From Parelaphostrongylus tenuis (Eukaryota; Nematoda; Chromadorea; Rhabditida; Metastrongylidae), in the NCBI GenBank assembly GCA_019055375.1, contig JAHQIW010001506.1, positions 58,575 to 122,574 of the forward strand: DNA of 64,000 nucleotides. Reading direction: 5' to 3'. This document shows positions 1-11,269 of the stretch, one piece after another. A program made the translations under genes and the position numbers. Below the pieces are notes generated by a model. The model did no database searches. It saw nothing but the letters and a program-made list of their open reading frames with translations, and was not told the DNA's origin. Position 1 is the first letter of the stretch. Each line of letters opens with the position of its first letter.

Positions 1-8
1 GAACCGAG

Positions 9-62
9 CTTCACCCTCCACCCCTGCCCCCACCCCCCCTTTCAACTCCCCCCTCCATGCCC
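9..62. repeat. C-rich low-complexity tract
   Basis: This is a pyrimidine-rich stretch with runs of C broken by single A or T bases. It has no coding or RNA signal. It lies beside a fragment of the R1X repeat and may be the edge of that copy. A similar C/T-rich tract occurs near 61825-61850. Confidence 0.5.
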
Positions 63-79
63 GCCCAACACTCTCCGGC

Positions 80-180
80 AGACAACAAGAACGTCCTATG
101 GAGCGTTACAGTCAAGCTATGCTCGCGATTGCAAGGAGACATGCTCGACCAATATTCAACGTCATTCGAGAAGAAGACTA
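80..180 (-). repeat. R1X element, head fragment
   Basis: The stretch resembles 48585-48675 in the same orientation and the complement of about 57960-58050. All share a core reading cgag(c) plus 'gaagacga' blocks around a 'ctcgacca' motif. It is therefore a partial head of the R1X family described at 57900-59540. No open reading frame in it is convincing. The rest of the copy would lie to the left of the window or has been lost. Confidence 0.45.
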
Positions 181-1515
181 AAACGAGTTAAATGATAGAA
201 GTAGTGGGATCCGCACAATAAAAATTGTGATGACTGACCGTGTAAACAAAAGGGAAGTAATTTCAGGAACGGGCACTCGATAAATAAACGATCTGCTAGT
301 GCTCACTGAAAGGAAGGTACTTAGCGATAACTTAGACAGCGTTCGATTGTCGTTCAGGTGAGAAACTTTGCAGCGAAGAAAAGTATTGGAGTAAGACCAT
401 TTAATACATTCAGTCAAATACGTGTACTTACTTCATGTGCTTTTTTGTGAATTAACTGGTGAAATCGGTATTCATTTGAACTCAAGTGATTGCATAAACA
501 GATATGTCTCTCCAATTTTTAGAATAACGCTAAGGGCTAGCTCCTACTCTGCCTCATGTACCATCTAGAAAATTAGTTACAGCAGGCCGTATCAAATGAT
601 ATAATGATCCCAGCGTTAGAAATTTGACAAGGGCGCAGTACACATCATAAGTATGCTACACATACAGCAAGTGCATAGAAAGTTTGGTGATAGTGATAGT
701 ATTACAGCATTTCAAAGATAAGATAATTGTCACCACATCACCTAGCATCACCTTCGTACGTTTGTCGATTAACTCGAGTCGGCTCCAGTGAAATCTCCAT
801 CTCTTCATATCGCGTGCAAGAGTAGCCCAGTGAATCCTTCCAACTCTAGGAAATGGTTGACCCTGATATCCTTTTTCTTATTCTTCATCATTAACACTAA
901 CAATAAGCAATTATATAATAGGAAACGAATATATATTATCATAAACTGAAATGGTATCTCTGAAGCCGTTTTCGCACGGTTGGCACATTTCCGAAGAGAT
1001 GCGCAGCGCGCAAGACGCATTTTGTCACTACTGATTCATGTGATTCAATAGTTAGATTCTGAGAATATTCTCAATCTCCTCTGTACAAAGATAGCGTCAT
1101 GAAAGTACGAGCGAATGTTCTATGAGAGAGACAGTAGCAAACAGGTCGAGTAATTGGCAGAAAGCTCGTTCAATTGGGACGCAAATCATCGATTCAGTCA
1201 GTGATTTCTTTCCCAACACTGAAATAAGTCGTGAACGATCAGGATGTAAAACACTTTCTGTTCGGCTATATAACGCGAAACAATCTTGTGGAACGAGGCC
1301 CGCTCCTCATTCTCAAAACTCAGATGCAATTCCAACCCTAGGAAAAGTTTGACCGCATTGCGGAGTGAACGAAGACTGATATTAGAAATGTTTTCAGCAA
1401 TGAAAAGTGATATATACTGAAATCAGTCCATTGTCACGATTACTCACTTGTTATGTCTGACTCCACTATAAGAACAATTTTCAAGGCGTGAAAGCGTTTT
1501 CAGCTAAATCACATT
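181..1515. other. No supported gene
   Basis: Only short open frames occur here, the longest about 80 codons, and none resembles a known family or carries matching splice signals. The part just before 1516 presumably held the promoter of the kinase gene that begins there, but no specific element is recognisable. Confidence 0.5.
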
Positions 1516-2409
1516 ATGAGCGAGTAGGAGGAAGACGATCTGGGAATCAAACCGGTTCGTTTCTTATCACCACAACTCATCGAAATCGTAACGTTACGTA
1601 ACTCACACTGGTCCGGTCCATTTAGGGGACAGTAATCGAGTCCAGCAAAACTAATTATGTAGTCGTCAATCTACTTGGTGAAGGAGGATTTGGCGCAGTG
1701 TACAAGTAAGTAGTAAATATTTACGAAATTTTCGAGGTACAATAATTTAGCTCAATTTCTTTAGAGTTCACGATCAGAAAGATACGAAGAAGGAGTACGC
1801 AATGGAAGTCGAGAAAAAAGTCGAACAACGTCGGCATTCTAAAATGAAAATGGAAGTGTGTCTTTTCAACATTTCATAGTTTTCCCACTATGGAGGTTTT
1901 CTTGTGTTTTCATTGCAAGAAAGCACAAAGTTTATTCGTTATAAAACCGCTCAAATTACTGGAAATAACTACGGAGTAGAATTGATTGTCGAACATATAC
2001 TGAAATTTGAATAATACAGGAAAATTGGCATAATTCATGAACAAAGATCATTATTACTCTTGCGAAGACAACTAATCCAGGATTTGTTGCGTATTGGACA
2101 AGTTCTGATTTTTCGCTCTGCTTCCTGTGAACCTGCAGATGTTATGGAGGTTGCTCCGCAAGATTCTGTGTTGCTGCGCCCCTTTTCCTCCGCAATTCAT
2201 GTTCGACAAAACGACTTTTCTCTGCGTTTCGGGATAAATCCGATGTTTCCATTATCTCGTCCATGTTCTATGATTTTCTATACATCTTACCGAGCTTCTA
2301 ATGCATATGACAGTTTTGTTTGTAAAAGGTACCTCCACTATGCAATATTATGCTATCAGCATTTACTGAGTTGTCTCATATATTATAGCTCCACAGCAAT
2401 AAGCACCGA

Positions 2410-2861
2410 ATATATTAACCAAAAGCTTGGCCAGGTCTGCTGCCCTTATTATTCTACTGTCTGTTGCATGACCACGGTCAAAATCGTCGACCAACTTTTC
2501 GATAGTCAAAGTGAGATCCTCCTTAGTGCTTTGATATCGGCCTCTCGATCAACTTCATGTGGACGTCCGGAGCGGATCTGGTCCTTCAAGTTGGTGTTCC
2601 CGGCGCGAAACACAGAAGAAACAAAACGCTGTTTGCCTGGACACAAATCCTCGAGACTTGCCACGTTGTTCTCATGGTGCTCTGTGCATAGCATCGCAAT
2701 TCGTGCTTGTAAAGCAGCAAATTGCGATAAAGGCTTCGTTGACCGGTCATGATGCGCTAAGTAGGGAGAAATTTGGTAGCGCAACAGAAAGCTCAAAAAG
2801 TTCTTCCCAAAGCGGATTGATTTGTATTCTCGGAGAGATGGCACAAATGTGTTCAGGCTAA
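2410..2861 (-). mobile_element. mariner transposase N-terminal relic
   Basis: Minus-strand translation gives the mariner helix-turn-helix linker: RAGNTNLKDQIRSGRPHEVD, then, after a frame change near 2510, TLTIEKLVDDFDRGHAT. In intact mariners this segment links the two HTH motifs of the DNA-binding half and is followed by the WVPHEL and DDE catalytic parts, which are absent here. The piece lies in the second large intron of the kinase relic, so it inserted after or during that gene's history. About 340 bases farther left (2070-2410) is open in parts but not recognisable. Confidence 0.7.
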
Positions 2862-3289
2862 TGGCGAATACTTCGAATAGTCTTGTAAAGCAAATTCAAT
2901 TACTTCTAGTTAATAAAATTGGTGTTTATTGCTCTGTTGCCAAAACTTATGAGGAGACTCATTAATAAAGTTGTCTATCTCGAACTAACAAAACTTCAAT
3001 ATTTACTATTCTAATTTTGATATGCTCTCATTCTAAATCGTACCCTAAACCTACCATCGCCTCTATCACCCGTCGTCGCGCTGATCGTTGAGTGACTTGG
3101 GCGAGCACCAGTTACACTTCCATCGTACCCTGTCGCCTGCAAGGGTAACTTAGTGAGAGCTCCTTCCTCTTATTCGTTCAACATCTTATCTTCTTTCTAA
3201 GCTTCCTCCAGACAGATTGGACCATTGGATTGGTCGTCTTCTTACTGTCCGTCGGTAACGACTTTCGTTCATTGCTTGTCGTTAGCCAG

Positions 3290-3945
3290 TTGAGGACCTT
3301 AGGACCCAGAGGGCGTGTCTGTCTCCACCCATGGCCCCACCCTCACCAATCACGTCTGTCCTTTGATGGATGATTGTGAAAGTGATGATAGTGATAGTGA
3401 TCATAGTGATAGTGGCTGTAGTGATAGTGATATTAGTGATAATGCGGTAGTGATAGTGATGATAGTGATAGTGACAATGGTAGTGGCAGTGATAATTATG
3501 ATAGTAATTATGATAGTGATGGTGATAGTGATAGTGGCAGCGATAGTGATAATGTTAGTTGTCATTATCATCGTCGTTGTCATTACCATCATCATTATCA
3601 TTATAGTCATCATTATCATTATCATTATTATCATTATCACTATCACTGTCACTATCACTATCACCAACACTATCATTATCACTATCATAATTACCACTAG
3701 CTTCCTCATTGTCACTAACGCTGTCATTGTCACTAATTACTATCATCACTATCACTACCGCCACTATCGCTATGATCACTATCACTATCACTACCATCAT
3801 TTCCACTATCATCCCAATCATTACTATCACTACCACTGTCATCCTAATCACTATAACGATCATCTATCAAAGGAAAGACGTGATTGGTGGGGGCGGGGCC
3901 AGATAGGCTTTCTGGGTCGTGTGGTCCTCGACCGGTTAAGTCGCT
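3290..3945. repeat. Foldback with hexanucleotide-repeat arms
   Basis: From about 3378 to 3555 the plus strand is a degenerate array of the hexamer AGTGAT (GTGATA). From about 3556 to 3860 it is the complementary ATCACT/ATTATC array, so the two halves can pair. The symmetry extends past the simple repeat: a unique flank at 3331-3366 (core 'accaatcacgtctgtcctttg') is the inverse of 3869-3901, and 'gaggacc...gacccaga' near 3293-3312 matches the inverse of about 3915-3936. The arms are roughly 250-300 bases. Open frames through the array give artefactual Ser/Asp or Ile/Val/Thr repeats and are not taken as genes. It sits inside an intron of the kinase relic. Confidence 0.8.
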
Positions 3946-5246
3946 TCATGTGTCCGGCCCATATCGCTTACGATGACATGGTGTGCAGATCCGTTCCATA
4001 CTCCAGGCTAGTAATATCAAGATAGTTAAAACGGACGAACTGCTGGCGATAAATGATGTTGCTTACTGGATAGACAGATCCGCGACGCATAGTTATTATT
4101 GTGCGTCTTACTGACTAAACTGTTTGTACCGCTCGCTCTTTTCAAAAACACTACACTTTTGCCAAAAATGAGGAATTGGAAATGCGAAACTGTCAAGAAT
4201 ATATACTCCAGAGGGCAGTATCTGCGAGATAAGCAACCGATCGAACACAAGAAGTTCAGGAAAAAAACATGTGCGAACCAAAATAGCATAGTTGGAAGAA
4301 AATTAAGTCTATGGATACCATACTTCCACTCTCTTAACACCATTATGAAATCCGCAGGTTTCGTTTGTCGCCAGACTGTGAAAAGTCACGTTTTCACTTA
4401 TACGGGTTCGATTTCACCAAATTTGCTAAGACAGATGCCGTCATCTTGTTCTATATACATACCTACCATTAAGCTCTACCATTAATGCTTCTGTGATTGC
4501 TGGTGGCGCTGTAGCTAGTTGTGTGATGAATCGGTAAGCACGGTGTTGAAGGCACTGGCTCCATTTCCTCCTCAACACCATTTTGTAATCAATTACCGAA
4601 CGCTACAGCTAGGCTAGCTCCAAAATTGCAGGGTGAATCCTCTCAGCAGATTCTGGGATATCTGTTTGGTTGAAACGAAGTTTCCTTACAATAGCCGAAG
4701 CAGCTCGTGAAATAGGGGAGATGAATGCATGGAAGCGATTTGAATGCTAGTAGTGAGATTCTCACGGTGATTATAATGATCACTTTGGAAACTTATCTAA
4801 TCCGTTTCACAGTGTGTTTTTTCATTTTGCAGTTCACAGTGCTTCTAGCATCCAATTCGTCTTCCATCTTCTTTTTGAACGTCGTAGATTACTGACTGAG
4901 CGCATATAGTTTAATCTCGAGGCTAGCCTAGGTGTGGCTGTTTTTGGAGCAAATGTGATCACGGGTCGCTTACATAGGTAAGTTAGCTCTACTAGTAACT
5001 AGTAGGACTGAGGTATTAAACTCAACCAACTGTTACAGTTTATAGGGAAAACTATGTTAGCAAATCGTAGCTATCTTGGGAAAATCTTTTCACCTTTCCG
5101 CGACACGCGGTGACGTCTTAGGAACTTCTAACTGGAACTTTAACCGAGTTCCTGTGAATGAGTCATATTCAACCAGTAAGCTGTAGTAAAGACGTATTAA
5201 TCGAGCATTACGACTATAACACTATCGGTGTTCTCTCATATTCCAG
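3946..5246. other. Kinase intron remainder, no gene
   Basis: This is the rest of the 3.4-kb second large intron. Two mutually overlapping open frames of 105 and 128 codons (4026-4343 minus, 4099-4485 plus) show no family resemblance. The acceptor of the next kinase exon is at 5245-5246. Confidence 0.5.
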
Positions 5247-7033
5247 ACTGCAATTCTTAAACTCGTGGTCGGTCAAGGAAAACCGTTACATTTCACTTCA
5301 ATTATCGATCAAGGCAAGAAAGATATGTTCTTTTTCCTCGGCGTGGAGTTATTCAGTGGAAGTCTTGCCGATCTGAAAGCGTCACGTCCTAACAGAGTAC
5401 GAGCTTTTACGATTATCGCTGTTATCGTTGATTTCGCCAGGATTTTCTGTCTTCAGGTTTTCATAGTACATACTAGTATGGGAGCAGGCATACAATCTCT
5501 AGAGGCATGTGGAGATTTACAGAAACACGGTTTTATACATCGGAATTTGAAGCTGGCCAATTGCGCATGTGGTTTAGGAGAGAAAAAACGACTGGTGAGG
5601 AATTATATACCACTATAGTGACAACAGTTCAGAACAATACATTAGATATCTAGTTTTTTTGTTGAAAAAGTTGATAAAATCATCTTATCGTTTTTTCAAT
5701 AATCACATTTCACTAAGCTGATATCCTTTTGTAACGTGATCCATAAGATTTATCCTTAGAGAAAAGAAAGCACGAGAAAGTAGCCGATCTGAAAACATCA
5801 CATGTAAATTCCTTGTTCATTAAATATTCAAAACTGCCAGCAACATTATTCGAGGCAATTGAAGTTATTCGCTCTAAGATCGACCGATATCATAAATGTC
5901 GCAATCATGGGTTTATTTGATACTTACTACAAACGTTACAAGACCCACAAGTTGTGAATTATGAACTCAATAAAGATTTTAGGTGTATGTACTTGATTTC
6001 GGAATAGCAAGAAAAGTTTAAAAACGTGAAAGGCGAATTAAAAGCACCGCGACAAAGTGTTCGACTTAACGTATCTGTTTGATTTGACCTTCAATCTCCA
6101 CCTCTCTATAAATTGACTAATAACCTTTCAATCTCTGTACTCGCCGTTTGCCTTTTTATGAGAAAAAAAAACGAACTATTGCCTCATAGAAGCAACGACG
6201 ATTTAGGAACTTTTTCTGTATCATTTTTCGTGTCATTTTTCAGAATCACAGAATGGTCATGAGTTTGCAAACTCACAATGCGCTCAATGTTAGCGAACTA
6301 ACTCAGTCTGAGGGTGACAAGTAACAGCGAACTGTTTTGTTAATACTGAGTTAAATCTCACCTGAGTAAGCCTATACTTTGGAACAATAAGAAAAGCAAA
6401 CACTTATGGTTACTGTGATGGGGATTTGCCTTAGTGGGCTCGGTTGATAAAGGGTAATCACGTTAATCTATAGATCAATATCTTTTACCAAATCGAGTGG
6501 ATTTTTACTTTTTAACGCCCTAGTTTAGAAACTGTAAACTATTAAACATTTTATTTATTAAGGGAACGGTTAGATTCGCTTCTATAGCATGTCACAGAAA
6601 TGTTGAGATGGGTCCGAAAGGTGATCGTGAATCATGGTTTTATCTGATATTGGATATAACTATTCCAGGAGGTTTGTTCTTTGACAAAATATTCAAAATC
6701 GATTGATCTTCAACATATTTTTATGGAAGAGATTTCAACGAAAAAAAAGATCAAACCAGTAACTAAGAAATGATCAGAAACAGTTGAACAGTAGCGGGAA
6801 AATAGTTGTGAAATTTATGGACATATATTGGAGAAAATCCACTGTCGCTGTATAATCTACGTTTTTGTTTGACTGCTTTTCAGTAATCTCATGATGTTTT
6901 AACTCTAACATTCTTAGTAAATACGCTTTCAGAAGTTCTATATTGAAACCTGACTTTACAGATTTAGCATGAAAATCGAAAAATGAGGAGGATGACGTAC
7001 TGGAAAAAGGAGCAAATGCGCAAATAAAAAAGG

Positions 7034-9236
7034 GTAAGTGTCGATATTATCACTTTTACAGAACTAGGAGACACGAATGTCGGAACTGCATCTACTTAGA
7101 AGGCCGTTGAACATAAATCCACCATTGGATCACACTACTCCTTATGTTAAAGGACATTTATTGATTGACATCTATCTTGTGTTAGTTCTATCAAACAATT
7201 AGAATTGTTTTATGATGCCTTTTCGTTCAGTCAGTTCGACTGGGATCTATTGTCGAACTATATTATTCTTGGCTAGGTCTCGAAATGGTCGATTGCATTT
7301 ATTGTTACATTGCATGCTCACGTAACAGCCTTACGTATGCATTTGACAGCTAAACACTCTGAAAGAACAGCCCGGTGATTGCTTTACCGTACGTTGAGTG
7401 TCAAAAGTTCATCGTCGCCTTTTCCATATAGGGGTGAATCCCCGAGTAACTGACTGAACGATAGGGGCCGTGCAAATAACCAGGTTAGAAGGCTGAAATA
7501 CGTATATTTTACTGTATAAGTGTCCTTAACAGAGTTCATGAAAGGCTCAAAATAGTCGATTGCATCGACTGATGACAACTGTGCTTTCAAAAACTGCAAA
7601 CAGTTGTTTTGTTGTTTATTTCTCGTTGTAATCCTCACTAATACAATCACAATAGTTTTCTCCAACATCACAGCTAAGATCGTTATCGTAATCATTTTTG
7701 AAACTTGTATGACCAGACGCAATGCTTCAGGACGCCGCTTTTGATAATGTACCAATTAAAGAAGAACTTAGCAAGATGTTAGACTACATTGATATTTGAA
7801 ATATCACGATCACGTCTGTTACGAATTTATCTATAAATTATTGGAACAGGTTCGATTTAATATGACTACGATTATAGTTTTCACTATAATATAGTATATA
7901 GTACCTCTATAGATGTCGACTATAATTTATCTCTATCGTTCCGTTAACTGGAAAGAGTATAGCGCAATGACTAGAAGTGCCCTGTAGCACACATGTGGTC
8001 ATGGTTTGGCACTGTACCTCAAGCATGCCAAAATCACTGTCTTCCAGGGACTGGCACATTGAAATCAGATTTTTCGGTCGGCATGAAATCATTGACATAC
8101 CACCCAACGAAGTCTTTTGAAGAAAAATGGCTGACATCTGATAAAGCTGGTATGACACGATTACATGTGTGTGGTACATGGAACACATAGACGAAGAGAG
8201 CAGTGGAGTGGACTTTAAGAGAATGCAGGCGTCTGCAGAGAGCACTTAATGGAGGGACGTGCTTGTGGCTAACGTCAGTCATGTGCACCGCAGAGGTTAT
8301 GAGTTTGAAATGACATAATGCGGCTCGCATACGTCTTCATTTTTGCAATGTATATCAACATGGACGGCAGTTGCGGGAGAGAGAATCAAATGGAAACTAT
8401 GGTGGGGATCGTACTACTACTGAAGACGGGCCAGTCCAGTCTCAAAGTTTGTGAAGTTCATGGGACTGGATAAATGCCCAAAATAAGCAAAGCGTTTCTT
8501 CAAGAGACTCTACAATAACCATTTCGTTGAAGTAGAGTCTGGTGAAATCAGTTAACGGCACAATACACAAAGAATGAGACAAGTTCAGCTTTAGGGAGAA
8601 TTTTTTCAATTTCTTTACAGACCCGCTTCTTAATTTACTGTGTAGGCTGAGCACTTCTTGCATTCGATTCCTTCTTCCTGTCCATAATCCGAAAAACCAG
8701 CGAAATGGAAGTTCCAATGAATCTGGAACATGATCGAATGAGTAGCGTGCTCTTGAAGACGGCATCACTATAGCCGCTTTACTCCGTCGCGCTTTTCATG
8801 AAATAGTAACAAAACCGACGTTGTGTTTCTACATTTTATGAAGTCTGTAATTTTGTAGGAGCGAAATCTGCAGCAAGCGACATCAAGGATCCGTATGATT
8901 GGGAGGAAACCGTCGAGCCCACCGTTACCAGAACTGTAAAGGCACCGTAAATTCGTTTTCGAGCAAAATCGCCATATTTTTTTCTTTTTCAAAAACCATG
9001 TTAATGCAAAAGAGATAAAAGGTTGAAAAACTATTGCCCTTGATACACGACGTCAATACAGGTAAAAACCCTAAGGTCATTGTTTCACTTCCAATCAAAA
9101 AGAAAAGAACATATTTAACATGTTCGTTGGAATAGTCCTACAAGATATGCGAGATCGCTGGTGCAATTTTGCGCAATGAATTACAATTTCATGCTTGCTT
9201 TCCACATATAGTAGGATACAATATCTAGAACACTAC
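7034..9236. other. No supported gene
   Basis: Several open frames of 70-123 codons overlap on opposite strands (for example 7384-7755 minus, 7907-8330 minus, 8442-8992 minus). None has recognisable motifs or convincing flanking splice sites. One short stretch after 7069 could continue the kinase reading frame for twelve codons before a stop, but it does not match the family. Confidence 0.4.
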
Positions 9237-9237
9237 A

Positions 9238-9307
9238 TCACCAGGGACTCAAACCTGTATCAACAGTATGGTAGGCGAACATTCTATCGCTGAATCACCA
9301 TTGCTTA
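9238..9307 (-). repeat. tRNA-Gly-like SINE head (relic)
   Basis: Read on the minus strand, a D-arm/A-box like GTGATTCAGCGATAGAATG is followed by TTCGCCTACCAT at the anticodon position and a T-arm like CAGGTTTGAGTCCCTG. The order and spacing are those of a glycine tRNA. The anticodon stem no longer pairs on its 3' side, so it is a tRNA-derived repeat or pseudogene rather than a working tRNA. Confidence 0.55.
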
Positions 9308-9370
9308 CTTTACATTATCACTAAACTGGTGGATATCAAAAGAGACAAAACATATGATGTGATGCCGAAA

Positions 9371-9448
9371 GCGCTTCAATGGCAGGAAATCGAACCCAGA
9401 TGCCTGTGTGGAAAATGGATTCTACTACCCCTGATATACCAATACGTG
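9371..9448 (-). repeat. tRNA-like SINE head (relic)
   Basis: On the minus strand the sequence contains an A-box-like ATCAGGGGTAGTAGAATCC and a B-box-like TCTGGGTTCGATTTCC about 45 bases apart. This is the layout of a Pol III internal promoter. It lies 60 bases from another such head in the same orientation, which suggests a tandem or double insertion. Stem pairing is poor. Confidence 0.5.
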
Positions 9449-9689
9449 AAGTGTAATATGATTCAAATCATAAATCCTTACCTTTTTTTGAGTCAAAACG
9501 AGGTTTTCGTAACACAGTTTTCCAATCAGCTAACATTTCGGTGGCTTTTGGTAATGTTATTTAGTTTCATATCGATAAGATAACTAAAAAGTCAAAATTT
9601 TACAACATATTTACCAACGAATTCGGTGGATGTCCAAGGACGATAGCTAACTGCTCCAAAAGCAGAGCGTAGCCTTCTCTCTGTTAACA

Positions 9690-9870
9690 GAACGGTCTGA
9701 TATGTCTTAGACAGGCGCCCGCTTCGTCCTCCAGGGCTCATCAGTAGCACAGTCTCCTTCGCTTCAGCCTATCTTTTAAGGCTGTACTCTATAAAGGAAT
9801 GGACGTTGAATTATGAATCACCACAAGAAAGGTGACGGAATTTCCTGACATTGCAGTGTTAATTATTATC
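9690..9870. repeat. R2 foldback element, half copy
   Basis: The sequence aligns with 13795-13975: both run through a 'ttcgtcct' block, 'cagtagcaca(g)', 'ctctataaaggaat' or a close variant, and then 'gaatcacc'. It is one arm of the R2 palindromic family, whose complete copies are at 15510-16040 and 25085-25645. The opposite arm is missing here. Confidence 0.55.
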
Positions 9871-9876
9871 AGACTA

Positions 9877-11269
9877 TTATTGTTTTTGAGCGAGTTCTAT
9901 GAAAAGAGGTCGGATAAAGAAATATTTTTCTCGTATTTTATTTATGATTATGTGATCATTTGATGTCACATAAGTAATTTCAATAATAAGCTTGGTTTCT
10001 AGAAAGGCCTTCATAGTACGCTCTATTAATAGAGAGAAGACAACGCTTGCCTTTAGAATAGTTAGATGTTGTCCTTGAACATCATCGAATTCGTTGGTAA
10101 ATGCATTGCAAGATTTTGATTTTGAAGTCATCTTATCATTACGAAAGCATAGATCACTGGAGGGTCTTTTATAAACGTAATTTCGAATAAAAAGAACGAC
10201 GAAAGTCAAATCGATGAGATACCTACTCATCTCTAACTCTTTTTTTTTCCCAACCTGTCTTTTCTTTTTTCAAAGTTTGCACGAGGTTGATACGTCTTCT
10301 TTCTCAAAATTTCTTGGCTAGTGTTTCGGCGTCCGCGCCTTCATCAGAGCCTTGACTTATTATAATGTATCATATCTGATTATTCGACTAATATTTCGTA
10401 TGCATCAAGCACTAATACAAAACAATTTAACGCCTGGTATTAAAATCCCCACTTGTTTAACACATACATGGAAGAGGTGATGACTCATGGGTGTTGCATA
10501 GGATGAGAGGATATCGAAGCTAAAAGATTCACATCGTATTATTTGATTTCAGGCGTTCAGTGCAATATCACAACTCAGTGCTTGACTATTAAATTCATTT
10601 GAGGTATTGTATGGTGACGAACAGTCGCTGGTATAATAAATTAAAAACGAAATTGATTACTGAACAGATAAAGATAGACAGTAAATTGTAAATTTCCACA
10701 AAGTGTTTGAAGTTTGATACTGCCCTAAATGTAGTTTCTCCTTCAGAAAGGCGAAGTTGTAAAAGGAGGAAGAATCGGCTTTTTTCAGCTACAAATAGCC
10801 CTAATGGAGTGATAATGATAATGTACTAACTTCAACATTGATCTCTTTTCATTGCTCAAAACGATTCTCATATCACATTCTTCGTTCACTCCTTCCCAGT
10901 GCGTTCAACCTTTTTTTTGGGATTGGAATTGTCTCCGAGTTTTAAGGAATGAGGAGCGCGCCTCGTTTCACAAGATTGTTTCCCATCATATACCTGAACA
11001 GAAAGTATTCTGGATCCTGATTGTTGATGCCTCACTTCAGGACAAAAATCCTTGACAGAATCGGTGGTCTGTAATCCAGATTCTTAGGAGAGATCTGTAT
11101 ATTGCGCGAACGCAGTCTCCATCTCTATTACTGAGACACATTACAAAATGTCTGCCTTACCTAGACGGTCACACTGACGGTTCTGAACCACTCGAGGTTG
11201 TAGTGTGTTCGATGGACTCTATACTATATTACAGTTCTGTAGATTGCTATATTTAATATGATCTCTGAA
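9877..11269. other. No supported gene; one 117-codon frame
   Basis: A minus-strand frame at 9877-10230 encodes 117 residues beginning MSRYLIDLTFVVLFIRNYVY, which I do not recognise. It has no clear promoter, signal peptide cleavage region or splice signal that would promote it to a gene. The remainder, 10353-11269, has no features beyond the conserved repeat motif listed separately at 10275-10352. Confidence 0.3.
10275..10352 (-). repeat. R5 repeat motif (three copies in window)
   Basis: On the minus strand this reads ggctctgatgaaggcgcgg, then gacgccgaaacactagccaa and a short tail. A diverged form occurs at about 29255-29420 and 59930-60090 on the plus strand ('tggtgaagacgaaagcgccg', 'gaaacatcagctatccaa'). 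The motif recurs with its flanks, so it is a dispersed repeat. No function is visible. Confidence 0.5.

Larger units (their letters stand above)
1516..7033 (+). pseudogene. TTBK/CK1-like protein kinase pseudogene
   Basis: The exons can be followed in order with compatible phases. They are 1516-1554 (MSE-stop-EEDDLGIKP), 1626-1705 (glycine loop GEGGFGAVYK), 1765-1855, 5247-5396 (ending SLADLKASRPNR), 5457-5594, 5983-about 6065 (LDFGIARK), 6563-6671 (ACHRNVEMGPK, ESWFYLILD) and 6962-7033. Most have GT donors and AG acceptors. The family is the worm expansion of tau-tubulin-kinase-like kinases within the CK1 group, normally Ser/Thr kinases of about 300-400 residues. Damage seen: TAG at codon 4; the usual YAMKVE reads YAMEVE, losing the ATP lysine; HRD reads HRN; a stop at 6019 followed by continuation in the +1 frame (NVKGELKAPR); and TGA at 6970 where a conserved Trp is expected. 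Nothing after 7033 matches the kinase. The domain calls are confident. That the gene is dead is inferred from the combined lesions. Confidence 0.85.

Noticed and set aside
2060..2752. A 230-codon plus-strand open frame
   Set aside because: It overlaps the minus-strand mariner relic and has no motif; the mariner reading explains 2410-2861.
3315..4025. Long open frames rich in Ser/Asp or Ile/Val/Thr (236, 110 and 102 codons on both strands)
   Set aside because: They arise because the AGTGAT-type hexamer lacks stops in several frames; all frames and both strands are open, so they reflect the repeat, not coding.
5265..5618. A separate 117-codon gene
   Set aside because: It is two kinase exons read through the short intron 5397-5456, which happens to be open in the same frame.
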